From positions 1 through 22,221 of the forward strand of contig JAGWRQ010000007.1 of NCBI GenBank assembly GCA_028869615.1: 22,221 nt of DNA. Direction: 5' to 3'. Both the position numbers and the translations under genes were made by a program. Positions 7,090 to 15,176 of this stretch are shown one piece after another; positions within the stretch are counted from its first letter, which is position 1; the number at the start of each line of letters is the position of its first letter. Under the pieces are notes generated by a model. It saw only the letters and a program-made list of their open reading frames with translations, was not told where the DNA came from and searched no databases. The DNA comes from Candidatus Methylomirabilota bacterium. Lineage in GTDB: Bacteria; Methylomirabilota; Methylomirabilia; Methylomirabilales; Methylomirabilaceae.

Positions 7090-8412
7090 GTGGAAGGCTT
7101 AGGCAGCGGAACACTCGTGCTCGAGACGATGTTCATCTTCATGCTGATTCTGATCAACGGCTTCTTCGCCGGCTCCGAGGTCGCGGTGATCTCGCTCCGC
7201 CGAAGCCGGGTGCAGGAGCTTGTGGAAGCAGGAGATGGCCGGGCATCGACGGTTCAACGGCTCAAGGATGACCCCGACCGATTCCTCGCCACCATCCAGA
7301 TCGGGATCAATTTTGTCAGCACGCTGGCCTCCGCTATCGGCGGAGCGCTGGCGGTCAGGGTAATCCGCCCCTTGCTTGATCGCCTTCCGGGCGGAGGACT
7401 GGGGGCGACGGGTGAGCTGGTCGCGCTTGGGATCGTGGTCGTTGTCATCACCTATCTAACGATCGTCTTCGGAGAGTTGGTCCCCAAATCGCTTGGCCTC
7501 CGCTATGCGGAACAGGTTGCCCTCGCCATCGCCGGACCTCACGAGGCCCTTGGCCGTTGGTTCTCAGTGATCGGTCGTCCACTTACTGCGTCAAGCCGCT
7601 TGCTCCTCTCGCTTGTCCGGGCCGCCCCGCAAGGGACGACAGGGTTTGTCAGCGAAGAGGAGATCAAGCTGATGGTTCAGGAGGGAAAGGAGAAGGGGAT
7701 CTTCGACCAGACAGAGCAGGAGCTGATCCACAGCGTCTTCGAGTTCACGGAGACTTCGGTTAAGGAGGTCATGATTCCTCGCCCTCAGATCGATGCGATC
7801 GAGCTGGAAACACCACGGGAAGAGGCGCTCAAGTTCATCGTCGAGACGGGCTACTCCCGTTATCCGGTCTACCGCAAGAGTCTCGACGACATCTGCGGAG
7901 TTCTGTACTACAAGGACCTGCTGCGCCTACAACTTGAGAACCGACAGGCTTCGCTCCAGACGATCATCCACCCGGCCTTCTTCGTTCCGGAGACCATGCA
8001 GGTCAGCCAGCTCCTGAAGGAGCTTCAGCGGAGGCATATGTCAATGGCCATCGTGGTCGATGAGCATGGCGGTGTGGACGGGCTGGTCACCATGGAGGAT
8101 CTCCTCGAAGAGATCGTCGGAGAGATCCACGATGAGTATGAGGCCGCCGAGAAGCCCGTCGAACGGCTGCGGGACGGCTCGCTCATCATCGACGCCTCCT
8201 TGAGTATCAAGGACCTGCGGGACGAGCATGGGTTGCCGTTCCCCGAGTCGTCGGAGTATGAGACGCTGGCGGGCTTTATGCTGAGCCAACTTCAGCGGAT
8301 GCCCAAGGCCGGCGATATCATCACCTATCAAGGAAAGAAGCTGACGATCGTTGATATGGAGGGTCGGCGCATCGCCCGGATCAAAGTCGAAAAGCTGCCG
8401 GCAACGCATTGA
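7090..8412 (+). CDS. CNNM/CBS/CorC-HlyC domain membrane protein
   Basis: This 440-residue protein is of the HlyC/CorC (UPF0053/TerC-associated) family, linked to magnesium or cobalt efflux and ion homeostasis. The N-terminal CNNM membrane domain covers about residues 10-190 (INGFFAGSEVAVISLRRSR, IQIGINFVSTLASAIGG, FGELVPKSLGLRYAEQ). A tandem CBS pair follows at about 215-335 (VMIPRPQIDAI, YSRYPVYRKSLDDICG, VDEHGGVDGLVTMEDLLEEI), then a CorC/HlyC C-terminal domain to about 435. The GTG start at 7090 has AAGGAG at 7077-7082, seven bases upstream. The actual ion transported cannot be read from sequence. It is followed 14 bp later by a small membrane protein with a strong ribosome site. Confidence 0.9.
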   Translation: MEGLGSGTLVLETMFIFMLILINGFFAGSEVAVISLRRSRVQELVEAGDGRASTVQRLKDDPDRFLATIQIGINFVSTLASAIGGALAVRVIRPLLDRLPGGGLGATGELVALGIVVVVITYLTIVFGELVPKSLGLRYAEQVALAIAGPHEALGRWFSVIGRPLTASSRLLLSLVRAAPQGTTGFVSEEEIKLMVQEGKEKGIFDQTEQELIHSVFEFTETSVKEVMIPRPQIDAIELETPREEALKFIVETGYSRYPVYRKSLDDICGVLYYKDLLRLQLENRQASLQTIIHPAFFVPETMQVSQLLKELQRRHMSMAIVVDEHGGVDGLVTMEDLLEEIVGEIHDEYEAAEKPVERLRDGSLIIDASLSIKDLRDEHGLPFPESSEYETLAGFMLSQLQRMPKAGDIITYQGKKLTIVDMEGRRIARIKVEKLPATH

Positions 8413-8426
8413 ACAGGAGGCGTCAC

Positions 8427-8738
8427 ATGAATCAGTTCTCCCTCATAGGCTTCCTGATTCTCGCAGTGGTCATCGCAACCTTTTCCGTTCAGAACTCCGG
8501 CGAGGCGATAGTCAAATTCGTCTGGTGGCAGTTTCAGAGCTCGCTGGTGGTTGTAATCCTGATTTCAACCGCTCTTGGAGCGATCATGGCGATCTTTCTG
8601 AATCTTCCAGGCAACTTCCGTCTACGAATGCGATTGCGGGAGCAGGCACAGCGAATCGCTGAGCTCGAGCAGCGGCTCCAAGAACGTGAAACACGACGTA
8701 CCAAGGATGTGTCCGAATTCCGTCAAAGTGAAAAGTAG
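8427..8738 (+). CDS. LapA-like (DUF1049) small membrane protein
   Basis: This 103-residue protein has two membrane helices (about residues 4-20 and 36-56). The first ends in ATFSVQNSG, and the second is LVVVILISTALGAIMAIFL. A charged, probably coiled-coil tail follows (RMRLREQAQRIAELEQRLQE). This is the layout of the LapA/DUF1049 family, whose E. coli member works with LapB in controlling LpxC and lipopolysaccharide synthesis. The ATG at 8427 has AGGAGG at 8415-8420. An in-frame TTG at 8409 is less likely. No lapB neighbour is present here, so a role in LPS control is only inferred from the family. Confidence 0.82.
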   Translation: MNQFSLIGFLILAVVIATFSVQNSGEAIVKFVWWQFQSSLVVVILISTALGAIMAIFLNLPGNFRLRMRLREQAQRIAELEQRLQERETRRTKDVSEFRQSEK

Positions 8739-8745
8739 AAAGTAG
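8725..8745. repeat. Short heptamer array across the LapA-like stop codon
   Basis: Three seven-base units, AAAGTGA, AAAGTAG and AAAGTAG, run from 8725 to 8745. They overlap the stop codon (TAG, 8736-8738) and are followed by GAGGTCG. This is a fourth unrelated heptamer showing the same periodicity as the other intergenic arrays. Confidence 0.45.
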
Positions 8746-8822
8746 GAGGTCGTTTGGTGTACAATACTTATTATTGATTCACTTAGAATCGGAATCTTCG
8801 TGATAATTGAAGGAGGAATTGA

Positions 8823-9611
8823 ATGATGAAACACCTGATGTCATTATGCTGCGCGACGCTTCTGCTTGTTGCCTGGACATCCCAGGCCCGCGCCCATGGC
8901 GGTGAGGGGATGGGTGGCATGGACAAAATGGACGCGTGTGTCCAAAAGAGGGGTCACTATACGGTTCACTTTGCAGCCTACCAGCAAAAATACGGCGAAT
9001 CAGCGATCGGCATGCTGCAGGAAGTAGGATCCCAAAAGCTCAAGCAGGAATTCCAATCGCATTGCGAAGCGGTTCCGAGCACGGGTAAGATGGCGATCAC
9101 CTTCGACCTACTTAATGAGGAGATGCGGGAACTACCCATCTCCGTCCAGATTGTGGAAGCCGGCGAAGAGCAAGGCAAGAGCCACGGAGAAGGCCACGAG
9201 GAGGGCCACGGCGCGCACACCCATACGATCGCCTCCCTGCCACCCAAGGTGTACCATGATGGATCGATCAGGCTTATGGCCGATATTTCCACACCCGGGC
9301 ACTATAAGGCCATTATGAAGATGGAAGGTGTCGGGCCAGGGATTGCCCATAAGCCCCATACCGCCTCTGACCCGGGAGAGTTGGACCTGGTCAGGCACAG
9401 TCACGGCAGCGGTGATCCAACAGAGGCAGAAATCCACGCTGTTGATCCTACGTTCAGCATTCCCTTTACGGTTGGCCTCCAGACCCAGAGGAGTGGCTCT
9501 TCGTTTTTGTCTAACGTGGGGCTTCAGGTGGTCGGCATGTTGTTCGGCCTGTCGGTCCTCATTGGCGGCCTACTATTCTTTCGGAACGGCAAGCGGAAAA
9601 AGGAGGCCTGA
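8823..9611 (+). CDS. His/Met-rich exported protein with C-terminal membrane anchor
   Basis: This is a 262-residue protein of no family I can name. A signal peptide (about residues 1-24, ending QARA) precedes a Met/His-rich start, HGGEGMGGMDKMDACV. Two cysteines follow the signal (Cys39, Cys81). A histidine-rich linker spans 121-135 (HGEGHEEGHGAHTHT), with further His pairs later. One hydrophobic helix at about 234-253 is followed by the basic tail RNGKRKKEA, so most of the protein should face the periplasm. The two halves could be beta-sandwich domains (ITFDLLNEEMRELPISVQIV; GSIRLMADISTPGHYKAIM), reminiscent of YtkA/FixH-type domains. The His and Met clusters suggest copper or other metal binding; this is inference. 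AGGAGG at 8811-8816 supports the start at 8823 or the adjacent ATG at 8826. Confidence 0.75.
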   Translation: MMKHLMSLCCATLLLVAWTSQARAHGGEGMGGMDKMDACVQKRGHYTVHFAAYQQKYGESAIGMLQEVGSQKLKQEFQSHCEAVPSTGKMAITFDLLNEEMRELPISVQIVEAGEEQGKSHGEGHEEGHGAHTHTIASLPPKVYHDGSIRLMADISTPGHYKAIMKMEGVGPGIAHKPHTASDPGELDLVRHSHGSGDPTEAEIHAVDPTFSIPFTVGLQTQRSGSSFLSNVGLQVVGMLFGLSVLIGGLLFFRNGKRKKEA

Positions 9612-9627
9612 TTTCTTAGATTTTTCC
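9595..9627. terminator. Weak AT-rich inverted repeat at the end of the His-rich gene
   Basis: GGAAAAA (9595-9601) and TTTTTCC (9621-9627) are perfect complements around the stop codon of the preceding gene. The stem is AT-rich and starts inside the coding region, so it is at best a poor terminator. I list it because nothing better separates this gene from glyQ. Confidence 0.25.
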
Positions 9628-9665
9628 TTGACAGACTGCAGGCCAAATTGCTAGTCTTCATAGCA

Positions 9666-9694
9666 TTTAGCCTTTTCAAGGCACCCGCTATACT
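9666..9694 (+). promoter_or_regulatory. Possible promoter for glyQS
   Basis: TTTAGC (9666-9671), 17 bases, then TATACT (9689-9694) gives a good -10 with a weak -35. A perfect TTGACA at 9628-9633 lies a little upstream, but its -10 (around 9651-9657) is poor. One of these probably drives glyQ, as the gap from the previous gene is 157 bp. Confidence 0.4.
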
Positions 9695-9768
9695 GTAAGT
9701 TATGCACTTCCCTCTCTCGCTTTCTCAACCGTGTAAATATGATCGTGAATAGCCCGGCAGGACAGGTG

Positions 9769-10647
<879 letters not shown>

Positions 10648-10671
10648 CTGCATCGTGCAAAACAATCCGTG

Positions 10672-12741
10672 ATGACCCAAGATCTGTTATTTGAGATCGG
10701 AACCGAGGAGATCCCCTCCAGCTACGTGACGTCGGCGCTGAAGGATCTGGAGGCGCAAGCGTGCCGCCTTTTCGAAGAGCAGCGCATTACCTTTTCGGGC
10801 GTACGCACGTTCGGTACGCCCCGACGCCTCACCTTGCATGTGGAGCGGCTGGAACAGAGTCAGGGGGATCTGGTTCGTGAGGTGGTGGGGCCGGCCAGGG
10901 CGGCCGCATTCGATCCGGATGGCCGTCCGACCAAGGCCGCGCTTGGCTTCGCGAGGGCGCAGGGCGTCCCTGTGGAGAACCTCCGCGTGAAGACACTGGA
11001 CCGGGGTGAGTACGTTGTTGCCGCCATCGTGGAGCGAGGCGCGCGTCTGGAGGAGATGTTGCCGACTCTCCTGCCCCGCCTGATCACGTCGCTCTCCTTT
11101 CCGAAGTCGATGCGATGGGGGCAAGGCACATTCCGGTTTGTCCGCCCGATCCGGTGGCTCATTGCGCTGTACGGTGGCCGGGTAATCCCCTTTGAAATTG
11201 ACGGGATCACAAGCGGAAACAAGACGTGCGGTCACCGATTCCTGAGCCGGGGTCAGATCCGCGTCAGAAGCTTCCAGGATTATATCGAAAAACTGGAGGA
11301 GCGGTATGTCATCGTCAACCAGCACCGTCGTCGGCAACTGGTGACAAAGCTGGCCGAGGAGGCCGCGGCCACAGTCGGCGGCAAGCCTGTCTTCGACGAT
11401 GAGTTGGTGGAGATGGTGACCTGCCTGGTGGAATACCCCACCGTCGTCTGTGGTCGCTTCGAACGGGAGTATCTCACCCTGCCTCGTGACGTAATCATGA
11501 CCCCCATGCGAAAGCACCAGCGCTACTTTCCGGTGACTGACGATGCCGGCAAGCTCCTCCCCTATTTCGTGGCGATCTCCAACATGAAGGCGAAGGACAT
11601 GGACCTTATCCGCGCCGGCAACGAACGAGTCCTGAGGGCGAGACTCAAGGACGCGGCCTTCTTTTACAAAGAGGATCGCCGGGTCCAGCTTCGCGAGCGA
11701 GTTCCTCAACTGAAGGGGATTACCTTTCAGGAGCGACTTGGCACAATGTTCGAGAAGACCGGGCGGCTTGCAGAGCTCACTGCCTACCTGGCCGAGCAGA
11801 TTGCCCCGCACCTTGCCCATGATGCCGGTCGGGCGGCTCAGTTATGTAAGGCCGACCTCGTTACCATGATGGTCAAGGAATTCCCCAGCCTGCAAGGGGT
11901 CATGGGTCGCGAATATGCGCAGCTCTCCGGGGAGCCTGCGGTTGTGGCCCAGGCGATTGAGGAGCACTATCTCCCCCGCTTTGCCGGCGACAGGCTTCCG
12001 GAATCATTGGTCGGCGCTCTTGTGGGCCTGGCTGACCGGCTCGACACCATCTGTGGCTGCTTCGGCATCGGGCTCGTACCGACCGGATCGGAAGATCCGT
12101 ACGCCCTCCGGCGGCTTGGACAAGGGGTCGTACAGATCCTGCTCAACGTAGGGATCGATCTGCCGCTCTCGCAGCCGATACGGAAGAGCCTGGAGCTCTT
12201 TGGCGATCGCTTGACGCTGCCACGTGAGCGTGTCGCGCAGGAGGTCATGGGGTTTCTGGCGGCCAGGCTTCAGGCGATCCTGATGGAACGAGGCGTGCCC
12301 GGCGATCTCGTTGAGGCTGCTCTGTCGGTCGATGCGGAACGGGTCTCCGATGCCGGCAAACGCGCCGAAGCCTTGGCTGCCTTCAAGCGGGAGGCCGATT
12401 TTACAGAGCTGGCGGTAGCCTTCAAACGGGTTATCAGAATCCTGCCCAAGGGTTTCTCTAAATCGGTCGATCCGCGGCGGTTCGTGAGCAGCGCAGAACG
12501 GGCGCTCCACGGCGAGGCGACAACGCTGCGGGCTGAGACGGAACGCCTGGTGCAAGCCGGCGATTATGTGAGAGCTCTGCAACTCATCGCCGCGATTCGC
12601 CCCATTGTGGATATGTTCTTCGAAGAGGTGCTGGTGATGGCGGAGGATCGAGACCTGCAGGAGAACCGTTTGGCCATCCTGAAGGAGGTTGCAGATCTGT
12701 TTGGCGGGATTGCGAATTTCAGCAAGGTGATGGCGTCGTAA
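10672..12741 (+). CDS. glyS: Glycyl-tRNA synthetase beta subunit
   Basis: This is the tRNA-binding partner of GlyQ, a large cytoplasmic subunit of about 689 residues, the usual length. It begins with the family hallmark DLLFEIGTEEIPSSYV and has FGTPRRLTLHVERL, SMRWGQGTFRFVRPIRWL and the HD-like region VTMMVKEFPSLQGVMGREYA. A C-terminal DALR-like anticodon-binding part follows (FKRVIRILPKG ... FFEEVLVMAEDRDLQENRLA). I chose the ATG at 10672 over the GTG three bases earlier; neither has a clear ribosome site, so translation may be coupled to glyQ. It is followed by a structured repeat. Confidence 0.95.
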   Translation: MTQDLLFEIGTEEIPSSYVTSALKDLEAQACRLFEEQRITFSGVRTFGTPRRLTLHVERLEQSQGDLVREVVGPARAAAFDPDGRPTKAALGFARAQGVPVENLRVKTLDRGEYVVAAIVERGARLEEMLPTLLPRLITSLSFPKSMRWGQGTFRFVRPIRWLIALYGGRVIPFEIDGITSGNKTCGHRFLSRGQIRVRSFQDYIEKLEERYVIVNQHRRRQLVTKLAEEAAATVGGKPVFDDELVEMVTCLVEYPTVVCGRFEREYLTLPRDVIMTPMRKHQRYFPVTDDAGKLLPYFVAISNMKAKDMDLIRAGNERVLRARLKDAAFFYKEDRRVQLRERVPQLKGITFQERLGTMFEKTGRLAELTAYLAEQIAPHLAHDAGRAAQLCKADLVTMMVKEFPSLQGVMGREYAQLSGEPAVVAQAIEEHYLPRFAGDRLPESLVGALVGLADRLDTICGCFGIGLVPTGSEDPYALRRLGQGVVQILLNVGIDLPLSQPIRKSLELFGDRLTLPRERVAQEVMGFLAARLQAILMERGVPGDLVEAALSVDAERVSDAGKRAEALAAFKREADFTELAVAFKRVIRILPKGFSKSVDPRRFVSSAERALHGEATTLRAETERLVQAGDYVRALQLIAAIRPIVDMFFEEVLVMAEDRDLQENRLAILKEVADLFGGIANFSKVMAS

Positions 12742-12742
12742 T

Positions 12743-12818
12743 CGTTCAGCCATCAGCAGAGTCTGTTGAGTCGACTCGACAGACTCAATGACCCAACAGA
12801 CCCGGTTGAAGCTGAACG
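12743..12818. repeat. Nested inverted repeat with heptamer units after glyS
   Basis: The outer arms CGTTCAGC (12743-12750) and GCTGAACG (12811-12818) are perfect complements. The inner arms GTCTGTTGAGTC (12761-12772) and GACCCAACAGAC (12790-12801) match at 11 of 12 positions. The palindrome GAGTCGACTC lies at 12769-12778. The sequence can be read in seven-base steps (CGTTCAG, CCATCAG ... TGAACGC, TGGACAG). It fills most of the glyS-to-PRTase gap and has no U-tract. Confidence 0.65.
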
Positions 12819-12845
12819 CTGGACAGCCATAATGCGTGAGGGGTC

Positions 12846-13499
12846 ATGATAGACGCAGCGATCTTGGAGCGGATCAGCCGGGGCATCATTCTCAGGACCG
12901 GAGCGTATCTGACAAATGATCACTTCGTGTTGCCCTCCGGACGTCACACCCAGGAGTATGTGGAGAAGGCGCTGGCCACCACCGAGCCGGCCTTCACGGA
13001 AGGGCTGGGAGACGTGATCGCAAAGCATTTCGCAGAAGAGCCGATTGATCTGGTCCTGACTACCGGCTACGGCGCCTCGCTGCTGGGCCATTGCGTGGCA
13101 CGCGCCCATCCCTTGCGGCCTCGCTTCATTTATGCCAACAAGCAACGCAATGGATCCGGCGCCAGCCAGGTCGTTCTGCCGAGAGAGTTCCGGCAGTACT
13201 TTATCGGTGACCCCAAGGTGCTGATCGTTGAAGACATTGTGACCACCGGTGAGACGGTCAAGGGACTCATCAAGCTGGTCAAATCGTTGGGCGGAACGGT
13301 GGTCGGGATCGGGACGCTCTGGCGGCGAATCCGCAAGGTGAATTTCAAATTCCCATTTTTTACGCTGGTCGATCGGGAATTCCCGACGTACACCCCGAAG
13401 GATTGCCCGATGTGTCGCAGAGGGATGCCGATCAATCAGGAGTTTCTATCGAGGCCCAGTCCACCGAAGTCTCACCGAGTGAGGACTGGCGCCAATTGA
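12846..13499 (+). CDS. pyrE: Orotate phosphoribosyltransferase-like protein
   Basis: This is a type I phosphoribosyltransferase of 217 residues. It carries the PRPP-binding motif VLIVEDIVTTGETV (residues 125-138), an upstream TTGYGASLLG loop, and FVLPSGRHTQEYVEKALA near the N-terminus. That last block resembles the orotate-binding region of the PyrE subgroup with a YVEK-type start. A Cys pair, CPMC (187-190), near the C-terminus occurs in some thermophile-type PyrE relatives. The likely reaction is orotate plus PRPP to OMP in pyrimidine synthesis; a related purine or salvage PRTase cannot be excluded, and no other pyr gene is nearby. The ATG at 12846 has GAGGGG a few bases upstream. The last 15 or so residues look like an unconserved tail. 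Confidence 0.8.
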   Translation: MIDAAILERISRGIILRTGAYLTNDHFVLPSGRHTQEYVEKALATTEPAFTEGLGDVIAKHFAEEPIDLVLTTGYGASLLGHCVARAHPLRPRFIYANKQRNGSGASQVVLPREFRQYFIGDPKVLIVEDIVTTGETVKGLIKLVKSLGGTVVGIGTLWRRIRKVNFKFPFFTLVDREFPTYTPKDCPMCRRGMPINQEFLSRPSPPKSHRVRTGAN

Positions 13500-13669
13500 C
13501 GATCGTGCCTCGAATCGGTAGCTTTGCCCGGCGTTTTCCGACCGTGGAAGCTGTGAACACAGCAGGCTGACCTGCCGGAAGAAAGGCGATTCGCTGCGCA
13601 CTCGAGAGGATATGATCGGGATCGATGAGGTATGATACCCAAGACACTCACAACCCAGAGGAGACCCCT

Positions 13670-14401
13670 ATGATCAATGGATTGAGGCGTATACCGGTTT
13701 GTGTCTGGCTGGCCGTATTCGCAATCCTGTCACCTGCCGTATCGTGGGCCGAGACCGCTCAACGGGCTGTCACGCTGGGGCGAGAGACCGAACTCATTGC
13801 CGCCCGTACTCCGGCCGAGGCGGAAGCGCCACAAGACGACCCGGCACAGCAAAAGGGGGTCTTCAATCCCCAAGAGGGATTTCAGGCGGGAACCTGGCAC
13901 CTCGGCGCTGTGGCCGGCTACAGCACCCCACTGAACCTACCTCCCCGGGAGAGGGGAGCGCCCAACGTCCACTTCGCCCCACTGTTCCTCCAGGCTGGGT
14001 ACACCGTCACCGATGTCCATGGACCGACTCCGATCCGAGGGAGTGCGGAAGTCATCCTCGAACCCACCTTCCTTATCACCTCCACCCCCAAGAAAACCTT
14101 CGGTGAAGGGGCCAGCCTTCTTGCTCGGTACAACTTTGTGACCGGCACCCGCTTGGTTCCGTTCTTCGACCTCGGGGTCGGGATTTTGCATTGGAATCTC
14201 GAACTGCGCAACCCCAGGATCCTTGGAACCAGGTTCAACTTCACGCTGCAGGCCGGCACCGGCCTCCACTACTTTGTCACCGATCATCTGGCCGTCACCG
14301 GAGAGGTGCGATTGCATCACATCTCAAATGCCGGTCGCCAGAGCCCCAATATCGGCGTTAACTCGATGGTCTATGTCTTGGGCGCCTCCTATTTCTTTTA
14401 A
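13670..14401 (+). CDS. PagL-like acyloxyacyl hydrolase / outer-membrane beta-barrel
   Basis: This 243-residue protein has a signal peptide (residues 1-27, ending VSWA) and amphipathic strands ending in Tyr-Phe-Phe, typical of an outer-membrane barrel. The C-terminal motif HHISNAGRQSPNIGVNS matches the lipid A 3-O-deacylase (PagL, PF09411) region, with His217 and Ser219 as the catalytic pair. The third triad position, Glu in Pseudomonas PagL, is Asn231 here. A 40-residue linker after the signal (about residues 28-70) is rich in Ala, Glu and Pro. The ATG at 13670 has AGAGGAG at 13657-13663; an in-frame upstream start at 13625 is less likely. The likely role is lipid A remodelling or a related outer-membrane job. 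Its stop lies three bases from the stop of the convergent gene. Confidence 0.8.
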   Translation: MINGLRRIPVCVWLAVFAILSPAVSWAETAQRAVTLGRETELIAARTPAEAEAPQDDPAQQKGVFNPQEGFQAGTWHLGAVAGYSTPLNLPPRERGAPNVHFAPLFLQAGYTVTDVHGPTPIRGSAEVILEPTFLITSTPKKTFGEGASLLARYNFVTGTRLVPFFDLGVGILHWNLELRNPRILGTRFNFTLQAGTGLHYFVTDHLAVTGEVRLHHISNAGRQSPNIGVNSMVYVLGASYFF

Positions 14402-14404
14402 GTC

Positions 14405-14776
14405 CTACTCTTTGCTGCCGCCGCGAACCCATTTGTTCGGGGTGCCGTCAAGAGGCGAACTCTCGCCTGGTCGCCAGAGCACCGACTGCTCGATCTGCTT
14501 GGCGAGGGTGAAGTCCTTTTCGGTGATCCCCCCGGCGGCATGAGTCCTCAGCTTTACCCAGACCTTGCCCCATGTGACCTCCAGGTCGGGGTGATGCCAG
14601 GCGGCCTCAGCCAGATAGGCGATCGTGTTGACCAGCATCAGGGTGGTTGGCCAGCCGTCGGTATTGAACTTTCTCCTGATCCATCGCCCCTCCAGGTACC
14701 ACCCGGGCAGCTCTTGCTCCAGACGCTTGACCACGTCCTCATCCGAAATGACCGGACATTCTTTGGCTTTTAACAT
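14405..14776 (-). CDS. phhB: Pterin-4a-carbinolamine dehydratase
   Basis: This is a cytoplasmic enzyme of 123 residues that dehydrates 4a-hydroxy-tetrahydropterins, normally recycling the cofactor of aromatic amino-acid hydroxylases. The published activity motif [EDKH]x3H[HN][PCS]x5-6[YWF]x9[HW]x8-15D is complete: Glu-x3-His-His-Pro at EAAWHHPD, Trp after five residues, His after nine more (RTH), and Asp in GGITEKD. It should therefore be active, unlike the degenerate PCD-like Rubisco assembly factor acRAF. No hydroxylase gene is in the window, so its pterin substrate is unknown; a pterin synthase homologue lies 6 kb away. The start has GGGGAGG close upstream. It is convergent with the PagL-like gene, with only three bases between stops. 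Confidence 0.88.
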   Translation of the reverse strand: MLKAKECPVISDEDVVKRLEQELPGWYLEGRWIRRKFNTDGWPTTLMLVNTIAYLAEAAWHHPDLEVTWGKVWVKLRTHAAGGITEKDFTLAKQIEQSVLWRPGESSPLDGTPNKWVRGGSKE

Positions 14777-14848
14777 GGCCTCCCCTTTACTTAACTAATA
14801 CCCCATGCGCTGTTGACGCGCCCACAGATATCGACATCTCTCCACCTC

Positions 14849-14940
14849 CGTCATTGCGAGCGACCGAAGGGAGCGCAGCAATCTCACCGTCGTTGTCTTG
14901 AAGGACTGTGAGTTTGCTTCGGCTTCGCCTCGCACTGACG
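14849..14940. repeat. Dispersed TCATTGCGAG-type palindromic repeat
   Basis: The left arm starts CGTCATTGCGAG (14849-14860) and runs to AGCAATCTCAC (14877-14887). The right arm, read as its complement, starts CGTCAGTGCGAG and ends AGCAAACTCAC (14940 back to 14908). The arms are therefore imperfect inverted copies with a 20-base centre. Repeats with this core (cattgcgag...gcaatctc) are dispersed in many unrelated bacterial genomes. Their function is unknown; they are thought to be non-autonomous mobile or structural elements. Confidence 0.75.
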
Positions 14941-15079
14941 CTGGAGACTTTCGAATCAGTCATGCCCCCTCTTATTCGAAATGTAGGATGTAACCTCACG
15001 TTGGGCAAGCGAATTCGGGTGTCGATATCGAGTTGCCGATTGATGCTCGAAAGCGTGCCTCTCTGTCGGCAAGTTCCCA

Positions 15080-15116
15080 CAAAAAGAAAACGCCCCGCGA
15101 TGGAACGCTGGGGCGT
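15080..15116 (-). terminator. Rho-independent terminator of the Calvin operon
   Basis: On the minus strand ACGCCCC (15116-15110), a 13-base centre and GGGGCGT (15096-15090) form a GC-rich stem. The centre can add three more pairs with a bulge. The stem is followed at once by TTTCTTTTTG (15089-15080). Stem and U-tract are in the right order to stop transcription coming from glpX. Confidence 0.8.
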
Positions 15117-15143
15117 GTATTGTTCTTTGTTATTTGCTTCAAA

Positions 15144-15173
15144 GAGGGATCGAAGGCTGTGCGCGGATCCCTC
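15144..15173 (-). terminator. First hairpin after glpX, weak terminator
   Basis: GAGGGATC (15144-15151) and GATCCCTC (15166-15173) form a perfect eight-base stem starting four bases past the glpX stop. The minus-strand run after it is only TTTG, so it is a weak terminator or an RNA 3'-end stabiliser placed before the strong terminator. Confidence 0.5.
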
Positions 15174-15176
15174 CTC

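Larger units (their letters stand above)
14777..15176. other. 400-bp intergenic region between the PCD gene and glpX
   Basis: No credible gene lies here. The stretch holds a dispersed palindromic repeat (14849-14940), a middle part (about 14941-15060) in which I see nothing definite, and two terminator-like hairpins for the upstream minus-strand operon (15080-15116 and 15144-15173). Short open frames across it follow the repeat arms and are not convincing. Confidence 0.6.

Noticed and set aside
10687..11820. A 377-codon open frame on the minus strand inside glyS, and similar long antisense frames (2712-3524, 12004-12753, 3937-4599, 15432-16181).
   Set aside because: They lie wholly opposite well-conserved genes, have no family motifs, and are expected from the GC-rich third codon positions of the sense genes.
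13560..13577. GCAGG-CTGA-CCTGC hairpin after the PRTase gene, considered as a terminator.
   Set aside because: The stem is only five pairs and no U-tract follows.
13590..13636. Two TATGAT -10-like boxes (13611-13616 and 13631-13636) before the PagL-like gene.
   Set aside because: No -35 box at the right distance for either; a promoter is likely somewhere in this 170-bp gap but cannot be placed.
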